From Octadecabacter sp. (GTDB lineage: Bacteria; Pseudomonadota; Alphaproteobacteria; Rhodobacterales; Rhodobacteraceae): DNA of 5,014 nucleotides. Below, piece by piece: positions 1-5,014 of this stretch. The number at the start of each line of letters is the position of its first letter. Within the stretch, counting starts at the first letter, position 1. The stretch is from assembly GCA_018500065.2 (NCBI GenBank), contig JAHBAO020000248.1, positions 1-5,014 on the forward strand. The letters are read 5' to 3'. The position numbers and the translations under genes were made by a program. The notes under the pieces were generated by a model. That model saw nothing but the letters and a program-made list of their open reading frames with translations. It had not been told where the DNA came from and made no database searches.

Positions 1-1
1 A

Positions 2-436
2 TGGTACGACCAATACCGCCCCAAAGATTTTGGCCATGCGCGTTGGGGGTATCACGGGATGAACAGAGACCACAAAACCGCCAACCAGATTGACCGCCAC
101 CCGATCACGGGGGCACGGTTTGCGAACCCGTTGGAAATGCGCACGGTCAAGAACCAGAGTTTCCTTGGCTTGCTGAACCGTGAATGTAATTGCGTTGTAG
201 TTGACTATGATGTTGCGCGGCTAACACCGACCGAGATGCTGCGTGAGATTGCGGATATTTTTGGGACAGACGCGAAGGCAGACATCGAAGTGACCGGCCA
301 TGTTGGGGCCAAGGGGCGCGGGACGAAGCGCGTTTCGGCAGATACCATTTCAGACGCGGATATGGCGTTTATTCGGGACAATCTGGACGCTGATCTTGAG
401 GCGCGGCTTGGGTATAGCGACGTACTGAAGGGCTGA
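2..436 (+). CDS. C-terminal part of a sulfotransferase-like protein (partial, 5' end outside window)
   Basis: The frame is open from the left edge of the window to a TGA at 434-436, giving 144 residues of a C-terminus. The 19 residues before the first in-frame ATG (base 59) read like real protein (aromatic and charged, WYDQYRPKDFGHARWGYHG), so I treat the gene as entering from upstream. The segment around residues 60-90 (CNCVVVDYDVARLTPTEMLREIADIFG) matches the general pattern of sulfotransferase C-terminal halves, where a 'vvvrYedl' strand is followed by 'dP...l..ia.flg'. The ending DNLDADLEARLGY also resembles the common close of bacterial sulfotransferase-family proteins. The 5' PAPS-binding loop would lie outside the window, so the family call is an inference from the tail alone. 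It converges on a GT61 glycosyltransferase gene, which would fit a role in modifying surface glycans. It could equally be an uncharacterised conserved protein. The reading frame is certain; the function is weak. Confidence 0.6.
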   Translation, partial: WYDQYRPKDFGHARWGYHGMNRDHKTANQIDRHPITGARFANPLEMRTVKNQSFLGLLNRECNCVVVDYDVARLTPTEMLREIADIFGTDAKADIEVTGHVGAKGRGTKRVSADTISDADMAFIRDNLDADLEARLGYSDVLKG

Positions 437-438
437 CC

Positions 439-1779
439 TTACAGGGTTTTCACAAGTGCGATGAGGTTGGCGACGGCGGCGTCGCTCATCCTTACGGGGT
501 AAATGCCCGCACCCCGCATGGGGGGGATGTCGTCACCGAATTCATCCGGAAAGTCTGCAACCGCCACGGTGTAATCAGCCTGTGATGCATTGGCGAAACC
601 GGTGAAATCATCCATGCGCAAGCGTGCGGTTTGTAGTGTCCCCAGTTCAATGATGCGGGCCTGCGGGCCAGCGTAAAGCATGTTGGTGAAGCCAGCCCCG
701 TGATAGGAAATCATGATGTCGGCGTCGCGCAATAGCCCGACTTGCGTGAGGGGGGCGTAGTCCTCAAAGTAGATTTTCTTGAAACCGTAGGGTTCCAGCA
801 GCGCAAGAATTTCGTCTTCGTTTTCGATTGTGCGATCATGGCCGGGAGTGGCGCGTCGGCTGACCCAAAAGCGATCTGGAAGATGTTCAAATCGTTGATC
901 CTCAATGCGTTTATGCGCCACTTCGCGCAATTTTTGCAATGAACGCGGATAGCTGTTGAGGATGATCAGCTTCATCAAGTTGGTGCCAATTTCACCTTTG
1001 GCAAGGGCTTGGTGATCGGGGATCAGGCCTTCGATCTTGTCCTCGTGTTGATAGAAATAAGAGGAATCGCTGTAATGGGCGATGATCGCGCGTTCAAACG
1101 TGGCGGGGGCTTGATGGACGTCTACTTTGTCGCGCAGTTCAGGGAAGATTGCTGCGATATGGGCGAGGACGAAGGCCGGCACGTCGCGGTCTTGGGCGAC
1201 GATGATGATGCGGCCTGTGAAACCGTCCAGATCCGCGATGAGGGCGAGGACAGAGAAGGTTTCGCGCACAAAGTGGAAGTAGTTTTTCAGGTTTCGCGCT
1301 TCGATGACGAAATCGAGGCCCGCGATGTCGCCCTGCCAAAGTGGAAGTTCAGAAGGGTGCTGACTGGCCTGTGTGAAGAACGCGTTGAGTTCTTCGACGG
1401 ATGCATCTTGGCCGCGCGCCTTTTTCGCGGCGCGCCCTGTTGTGCCAAGCAGCCGCGCACCCGCTGGCCCCGTCACCAACCATTTGCCGTTCACTGCAAG
1501 GTGGGTGTCGCGCACGGTAAGGTTTTCGACGACAACGGGCCGCACGTCGGTTTCTACTGCCGATGTGAACTGTTTGTCGCTTTGCTGGGCCGCCCATTCA
1601 CGCGACCAACGCCGATTGATCCGCGGTTTGTCCGACAGGGTTATGGATTTGATCGTTCCACCACGCACCTTCGCCCAAGGCGCGGGCATCGGACCGAGGC
1701 GATGGATGCCCCCGTCACGGGAAGGCATCCAGTAAGCATCGGGTGCTGCGGTGTCGTAGGGCGCTAGGGCGTCCGACAT
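439..1779 (-). CDS. Glycosyltransferase family 61 (DUF563) protein
   Basis: This 446-residue protein carries the GT61/DUF563 pattern. Around residues 163-180 is NLKNYFHFVRETFSVLAL, the 'N..H...E.l..l' segment. At 303-309 is the strand RFWVSRR, followed by RTIENEDEILALLEPYGF (316-333). Then comes the hallmark DADIMISYHGAGFTNMLYAG (352-371), ending in ARIIELG (374-380). The family transfers sugars in glycans and exopolysaccharides; in bacteria the acceptor is usually unknown, and nothing here identifies it. I see no signal peptide or membrane segment, so it probably acts in the cytoplasm or at the inner face of the membrane. The start ATG (1777-1779) is supported by an AAGGGG ribosome-binding site six bases upstream. 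The gene lies 16 bp downstream of ettA on the same strand and is probably co-transcribed with it. Its stop is two bases from that of the convergent gene at 2-436. The family is well supported; the substrate is not known. Confidence 0.88.
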   Translation of the reverse strand: MSDALAPYDTAAPDAYWMPSRDGGIHRLGPMPAPWAKVRGGTIKSITLSDKPRINRRWSREWAAQQSDKQFTSAVETDVRPVVVENLTVRDTHLAVNGKWLVTGPAGARLLGTTGRAAKKARGQDASVEELNAFFTQASQHPSELPLWQGDIAGLDFVIEARNLKNYFHFVRETFSVLALIADLDGFTGRIIIVAQDRDVPAFVLAHIAAIFPELRDKVDVHQAPATFERAIIAHYSDSSYFYQHEDKIEGLIPDHQALAKGEIGTNLMKLIILNSYPRSLQKLREVAHKRIEDQRFEHLPDRFWVSRRATPGHDRTIENEDEILALLEPYGFKKIYFEDYAPLTQVGLLRDADIMISYHGAGFTNMLYAGPQARIIELGTLQTARLRMDDFTGFANASQADYTVAVADFPDEFGDDIPPMRGAGIYPVRMSDAAVANLIALVKTL

Positions 1780-1785
1780 TTTAGG

Positions 1786-1791
1786 CCCCTT
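1786..1791 (-). promoter_or_regulatory. Ribosome-binding site of the GT61 gene
   Basis: On the minus strand AAGGGG sits six bases before the ATG at 1779. It lies only four bases beyond the ettA stop codon (1796-1798). Ribosomes ending ettA would cover this site, so re-initiation or translational coupling is plausible (inference). It fixes the start of the GT61 gene. Confidence 0.6.
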
Positions 1792-1795
1792 CGAT

Positions 1796-3451
1796 TTACC
1801 TCGCGAACTTCTTGTGCTTCATGCGCTTGGGTTCCATTGCGTCCGCGCCAAGGCGTTTTTTCTTGTCTTCTTCGTAGTCTTCAAAATTGCCTTGGAACCA
1901 TTCGACGTGGGCTTCGCCCTCAAATGCGAGGATGTGGGTGCAGATGCGGTCGAGGAAGAAGCGGTCGTGGGAGATGACCACGGCGCAGCCTGCGAAGTCG
2001 ACGAGGGCGTCTTCGAGCGCGCGCAGCGTTTCGACGTCCAGATCGTTGGTCGGCTCATCGAGGAGCAAGACGTTTCCGCCTGATTTCAACAGCTTGGCCA
2101 TATGGACGCGGTTGCGTTCACCGCCCGACAGCACGCCGAGTTTCTTTTGCTGATCGCCGCCTTTGAAGTTGAATGCCGAGCAATAGGCGCGGGAGTTCAT
2201 TTCCGCGTCACCAAGTTGAATGACCTCTGCGCCGCCGGTGATTTCTTCCCAGACGGAGTTGTTGGCATCCAGCGCATCACGGGACTGATCAACGTAGGAC
2301 AGCTGCACCGTGTCGCCGTAGGTGACTGTGCCTGCGTCCGGTTCAAGTTGCCCAGTGAGCATGGAGAACAGCGTGGATTTACCCGCACCGTTGGGGCCAA
2401 TCACGCCGACGATGCCGCCGGGTGGCAGGTCGAATGACAGGTTTTCAACGAGGAGTTTGTCACCCATCGCCTTGGTGAGGCCTTCGACTTCGATCACTTG
2501 CGAGCCGAGGCGTTGGCCGTTTGGAATAATGATCTGGGCGCGGCCCATTTTTTCGCGCTCGGACTGGTTGGCGAGGTCGTTATAGGCGCTGATACGGGCC
2601 TTGGATTTCGCTTGGCGGGCCTTGGCGCCTTGGCGCATCCATTCCAGTTCGCGTTCCAGCGTGCGCTGCTTGGATTTGTCGTCTTTGGCTTCTTTTTCAA
2701 GGCGTTTTGCCTTGGCTTCCAGCCAGCTGGAATAGTTGCCTTCGTGCGGGATGCCAGAGCCACGGTCGAGTTCAAGAATCCAGCCCGTAATCGCATCCAA
2801 GAAGTAGCGGTCGTGGGTAACGATCAGGATTGTGCCTTTGTAATCAATGAGGTGCTGTTGCAGCCACGCGATTGTTTCCGCGTCGAGGTGGTTGGTCGGT
2901 TCATCGAGTAGCAGCATGTCTGGCGCGTCGAGGAGGAGTTTGCACAGGGCGACGCGGCGCTTTTCACCACCAGAAAGCGTGGTGACGTCGGCGTCATCAG
3001 GGGGGCAGCGCAGGGCCTCCATTGAGACGTCAATTTGGGCGTCGAGGTCCCAGAGGTTCTGGGCGTCGATTTCGTCTTGCAGCTTTGCCATCTCGTCGGC
3101 TGTTTCATCCGAGTAGTTCATCGCCAGCTCGTTGTAGCGATCAAGGATGGCCTTTTTTGCCGCAACACCCAGCATGACGTTTTCACGCACAGAAAGGTTC
3201 GGGTCGAGTTCAGGTTCTTGTGGCAGGTAGCCAACAGTCGCGCCCTCGGCCGCCCATGCTTCGCCGCTGAATTCTTTGTCCTGGCCCGCCATAATCCGCA
3301 TCAGTGTGGATTTACCTGTGCCGTTCACACCGACGACGCCGATTTTTACACCGGGAAGGAAGTTCAAGCGGATGTTTTCAAACACCTTTTTCCCGCCGGG
3401 GTAAGTTTTGGACACACCGTCCATGAAGTAGACATATTGATAGGCCGCCAT
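1796..3451 (-). CDS. ettA: Energy-dependent translational throttle protein EttA (ABC-F ATPase)
   Basis: The 551-residue protein is nearly the length of E. coli EttA (555) and is collinear with it. Two ABC ATPase domains are joined by a charged linker. Domain 1 has Walker A GVNGTGKST (41-49), signature LSGGEKRR (159-166), Walker B with DEPTNHLD and catalytic Glu184, and the H-switch THDR (His213). An insertion at about 95-145 corresponds to the EttA 'arm'. The interdomain tRNA-interacting linker, rich in Lys, Arg and Glu, spans about 240-310. Domain 2 has Walker A GPNGAGKST (352-360), the EttA-typical FNFKGGDQQKK (428-437), signature LSGGERNR (441-448), Glu466 and SHDR (His495). All catalytic residues are present. 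From work on E. coli, EttA binds the ribosomal E site and gates the first steps of elongation according to the ATP/ADP ratio; it is cytoplasmic and has no transport role. The tail is basic (PKRMKHKKFAR). The start is backed by a GGGGGAG site seven bases upstream. It is divergent from nadD and leads into the GT61 gene. Confidence 0.96.
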   Translation of the reverse strand: MAAYQYVYFMDGVSKTYPGGKKVFENIRLNFLPGVKIGVVGVNGTGKSTLMRIMAGQDKEFSGEAWAAEGATVGYLPQEPELDPNLSVRENVMLGVAAKKAILDRYNELAMNYSDETADEMAKLQDEIDAQNLWDLDAQIDVSMEALRCPPDDADVTTLSGGEKRRVALCKLLLDAPDMLLLDEPTNHLDAETIAWLQQHLIDYKGTILIVTHDRYFLDAITGWILELDRGSGIPHEGNYSSWLEAKAKRLEKEAKDDKSKQRTLERELEWMRQGAKARQAKSKARISAYNDLANQSEREKMGRAQIIIPNGQRLGSQVIEVEGLTKAMGDKLLVENLSFDLPPGGIVGVIGPNGAGKSTLFSMLTGQLEPDAGTVTYGDTVQLSYVDQSRDALDANNSVWEEITGGAEVIQLGDAEMNSRAYCSAFNFKGGDQQKKLGVLSGGERNRVHMAKLLKSGGNVLLLDEPTNDLDVETLRALEDALVDFAGCAVVISHDRFFLDRICTHILAFEGEAHVEWFQGNFEDYEEDKKKRLGADAMEPKRMKHKKFAR

Positions 3452-3458
3452 GTGCGAG

Positions 3459-3465
3459 CTCCCCC
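3459..3465 (-). promoter_or_regulatory. Ribosome-binding site of ettA
   Basis: The minus strand reads GGGGGAG seven bases before the ATG at 3451, a G-rich Shine-Dalgarno match that supports the chosen ettA start. Confidence 0.55.
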
Positions 3466-3486
3466 GAAAAATGTGTATTTGTAGCG

Positions 3487-3515
3487 TGAATACGCGGGTG
3501 GGTGCGGTGGTGCAA
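3487..3515 (-). promoter_or_regulatory. Candidate sigma70-type promoter for ettA and the GT61 gene
   Basis: On the minus strand TTGCAC (3510-3515) and TATTCA (3487-3492) are separated by exactly 17 bases. Each hexamer matches its consensus (TTGACA, TATAAT) only partly, and a nearby TACAAA is an alternative -10. The position, about 35-60 bases before the ettA start, is sensible. This is a weak motif call; the main support is that a promoter must lie in this 146-bp divergent region. Confidence 0.3.
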
Positions 3516-3557
3516 TGGGGGTTTGGGTTCGGGAGTTAAGGGACGTGGGCGTCAGCA

Positions 3558-3563
3558 TAGAAT
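3558..3563 (+). promoter_or_regulatory. Candidate -10 element for nadD-dacB
   Basis: TAGAAT differs from TATAAT at one position and lies 34 bases before the nadD ATG, which would give a short leader. No good -35 hexamer is found 17-18 bases upstream (the sequence there is GTTAAG or AGTTAA). The call is therefore tentative. Confidence 0.3.
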
Positions 3564-3586
3564 TGCCTTTGGGGAAGCGGCTGCGT

Positions 3587-3591
3587 AAGGA
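3587..3591 (+). promoter_or_regulatory. Ribosome-binding site of nadD
   Basis: AAGGA lies six bases before the ATG at 3598. It favours this start over the in-frame ATG at 3613, which has no comparable purine-rich site in front of it. Confidence 0.65.
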
Positions 3592-3597
3592 AACACC

Positions 3598-4233
3598 ATG
3601 CAACGTGATGGGATGCCATATGCCCCCGCCGGACAGGTAGTGGGATTGCTGGGAGGGTCGTTTGACCCTGCCCATGAGGGGCATGTCCATATCACTAAGG
3701 CGGCGCTTAAGCGGTTTGGGCTGGATCGTGTGTGGTGGTTGGTGAGCCCCGCTAACCCGCTAAAAACACGTGGCCCTGCGCCAATTGACGAACGGGTAGC
3801 GCGGGCGCAGGACGTGATGCAGCATCCGCGCGTTACGGTGACGGACATCGAAGCGCAGATGGGCACGCGGTTTACGGCCAAGACGATTGCCACCTTGCAA
3901 AGCCTTTATCCCGATGTGCGGTTCGTGTGGCTTATGGGGGCGGATAATCTGGCGCAGTTTCATTTGTGGCAGGATTGGCAGGACATAATGGAACGCGTGC
4001 CTGTTGGCGTTTTGGCGCGCCCCGGCGACCGGATTTCGGCGCGTCTGTCACGGGCGGCGCGGATTTACCGCGAGGAACGTTTGATCGGGCGTGCAGCGCG
4101 ACTTTTGGGGCAGACAAACGCCCCGTGTTGGGCGTTTGCGAATTTGCCGATGTCGCAATCGTCATCGACCGCGATCCGCGCCACAGGGACTTGGGGCGCG
4201 GATGGTGTTAAAGATACGTCTAAGAAAAAGTAA
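3598..4233 (+). CDS. nadD: Nicotinate-mononucleotide adenylyltransferase
   Basis: The 211-residue protein belongs to the nucleotidylyltransferase superfamily. It joins ATP and nicotinate mononucleotide to form deamido-NAD and pyrophosphate, the penultimate step of NAD synthesis, in the cytoplasm. The N-terminal ATP-binding loop is GGSFDPAHEGH (19-29), with the HxGH pair His26 and His29. SPANPLK (50-56) and GADNLAQFHLW (114-124) are the NadD-type substrate-binding segments. The C-terminal SSTAIR (189-194) is the conserved (S/T)xxIR-type phosphate-binding motif. The length is usual for the family. Residues 205-211 form a lysine-rich, AT-richer tail (KDTSKKK) after the catalytic core, which is probably dispensable. 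The gene is divergent from ettA and lies 8 bp upstream of dacB, so the two are probably co-transcribed. In this window it is not followed by rsfS (ribosome silencing factor), a common partner in other bacteria. Confidence 0.95.
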   Translation: MQRDGMPYAPAGQVVGLLGGSFDPAHEGHVHITKAALKRFGLDRVWWLVSPANPLKTRGPAPIDERVARAQDVMQHPRVTVTDIEAQMGTRFTAKTIATLQSLYPDVRFVWLMGADNLAQFHLWQDWQDIMERVPVGVLARPGDRISARLSRAARIYREERLIGRAARLLGQTNAPCWAFANLPMSQSSSTAIRATGTWGADGVKDTSKKK

Positions 4234-4235
4234 GG
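4232..4235 (+). promoter_or_regulatory. Ribosome-binding site of dacB, overlapping the nadD stop codon
   Basis: AAGG shares its two A's with the nadD TAA stop (4231-4233) and stands six bases before the dacB ATG at 4242. The overlap points to coupled translation of the two genes (inference). It also fixes the dacB start. Confidence 0.55.
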
Positions 4236-4241
4236 TTTGAA

Positions 4242-5014
4242 ATGTCTGTTAAGTTTTCCCGACGCGCGATGTTAGGCGGATTGTTGTCAACGGCCGCAGG
4301 ATCGGCTTTGGCCGAGGGGCTGTTGTCGTCTTTGCGTCCGGTTGCGCGGTCCGGTGTTGCCGCGCCTAGTGTCGCGCATGTTGCGCTTGAAACCAGCCCG
4401 ATCCCACGGATTGCGCCACGGGTGCGCGCCACGCTTGCGCAGATTGTTGCATCTGCTGATCTGGATGGAACTGTCGGAGTTGTGTTGAAGGATGCGCGCA
4501 CCGGTGAGGTGATTGAGCAGATTGATGGCGATGTTGCCTTGCCGCCTGCCAGCGTGACGAAGGCGGTAACAGCGCTTTATGCATTGGATGTGCTGGGCGG
4601 GGCGTTTCGGTTTATCACGCGGTTAAGTGCGACTGGGCCGATTGAAGACGGTATTTTGCGTGGTGATTTGATTTTGGCGGGTGGGGGTGACCCGACACTG
4701 TCTGCAGATCATCTGGCTGAACTGGCTGAGTCGTTGAAGGCTGCGGGTGTAAGTGAGATCACAGGGAAGTTCCTGTGCTGGCGTGGTGCGCTGCCTTACG
4801 CCGAAGAAATCGAGCCCAGCCAGTTGGACCATTTGGGGTACAATCCCGCCGTCAGCGGGCTGAACTTGAACTACAACCGCGTGCATTTTGAATGGAAGCG
4901 GGTGAACGGGAATTGGCAAACCACGATGGACGCACGCACCGAAGACCGCGTGCCGCCTGTGAGTATGGCGCGGGTGCGCATTGTCGATCGCGGAGCGCCG
5001 GTTTTTGCCACGGA
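4242..5014 (+). CDS. dacB: D-alanyl-D-alanine carboxypeptidase/endopeptidase, PBP4 family (partial, 3' end outside window)
   Basis: The frame starts at the ATG at 4242 and runs off the right edge after 257 complete codons, roughly half the usual 480-500 residues. The N-terminus is an export signal: a basic region with SRRAML (6-11), a hydrophobic stretch of small residues, and a likely cut after SALA (21-24). The double arginine suggests Tat rather than Sec export. The catalytic SxxK motif of peptidase family S13 is SVTK (Ser104, Lys107), within PPASVTKAVTALYAL. LRGDLILAGGGDPTLS (139-154) is a strong PBP4 family block, and SGLNLNYNRVHF (205-216) also fits. The second and third active-site motifs (SxN and KTG) would lie beyond the window and cannot be checked. 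Known family members trim and cleave peptidoglycan peptide cross-links in the periplasm. It is the second gene after nadD, with an 8-bp gap. Confidence 0.93.
   Translation, partial: MSVKFSRRAMLGGLLSTAAGSALAEGLLSSLRPVARSGVAAPSVAHVALETSPIPRIAPRVRATLAQIVASADLDGTVGVVLKDARTGEVIEQIDGDVALPPASVTKAVTALYALDVLGGAFRFITRLSATGPIEDGILRGDLILAGGGDPTLSADHLAELAESLKAAGVSEITGKFLCWRGALPYAEEIEPSQLDHLGYNPAVSGLNLNYNRVHFEWKRVNGNWQTTMDARTEDRVPPVSMARVRIVDRGAPVFAT

Noticed and set aside
59..436. Treating the ATG at 59 as the true start of a small 125-residue gene.
   Set aside because: The same frame is open back to the window edge with protein-like residues, and there is no well-placed ribosome-binding site, so a partial longer gene is more likely.
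1414..1435. Inverted repeat GCGCGCC / GGCGCGC with an 8-base T-rich loop, resembling a terminator hairpin.
   Set aside because: It is inside the GT61 coding sequence (RAAKKARG region), has no T-run after the stem in either direction, and is explained by GC-rich Arg/Ala codons.
1009..1767. A 252-codon open frame on the plus strand, opposite the GT61 gene.
   Set aside because: It lies wholly antisense to a gene with clear family motifs, its translation has no recognisable domain and odd composition (rich in Cys, Arg and Asp), and long antisense frames are common in GC-rich coding DNA.
1950..2900. Repeated DNA within ettA (for example 'gcggtcgtggg' near 1961 and 2807, and similar 'tcatcgag' stretches).
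   Set aside because: These encode the equivalent H-switch and Walker B motifs of the two ABC domains; the likeness is ancient domain duplication, not a recent repeat.
2498..2911. Plus-strand open frames opposite ettA (also 3035-3484 and 2102-2437).
   Set aside because: These mirror a highly conserved ABC-F gene on the minus strand, show no motifs, and have no convincing ribosome-binding sites.
3613..3615. Alternative nadD start at the second in-frame ATG (Met6).
   Set aside because: No Shine-Dalgarno sequence precedes it, whereas AAGGA is correctly spaced before the ATG at 3598.
4220..4919. Minus-strand frames opposite dacB (4220-4501, 4366-4584, 4623-4919).
   Set aside because: All are antisense to the well-supported PBP4 gene and show no recognisable protein features.

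Overview
The window looks like chromosomal DNA of an alphaproteobacterium, most likely a marine Rhodobacterales (Roseobacter-group) member. This rests on moderately high GC, the style of the proteins (a Roseobacter-like GT61 protein, a PBP4 with a twin-arginine-like leader) and compact gene packing. The assignment comes from protein recognition only; no database was searched.

Layout. Bases 2-436 (+) are the 3' end of a gene that starts upstream. Its product resembles the C-terminus of a sulfotransferase-like protein, which is a tentative call. Facing it tail to tail, with only two bases between the stop codons, is a minus-strand gene for a glycosyltransferase family 61 (DUF563) protein (439-1779). 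That gene lies directly downstream of ettA (1796-3451, -), an ABC-F ATPase that acts on the ribosome. The two are 16 bp apart and probably form one transcript read leftwards. A 146-bp divergent intergenic region (3452-3597) separates ettA from a rightward pair: nadD (3598-4233), nicotinate-mononucleotide adenylyltransferase, and dacB (4242 to past the window end), a PBP4/peptidase S13 D-Ala-D-Ala carboxypeptidase/endopeptidase. The gap between nadD and dacB is 8 bp.

Functionally the window mixes housekeeping genes (translation control, NAD synthesis) with cell-envelope genes (peptidoglycan hydrolase, a polysaccharide-type glycosyltransferase, a possible sulfotransferase). In both two-gene units the ribosome-binding site of the second gene touches or nearly touches the stop codon of the first, which suggests coupled expression. 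No RNA genes, mobile elements, CRISPR arrays or convincing terminators were seen. There is no gene-free stretch over 300 bases. I see no sign of a new multi-gene system; the points worth a second look are modest and concern gene arrangement and the export signal of DacB.
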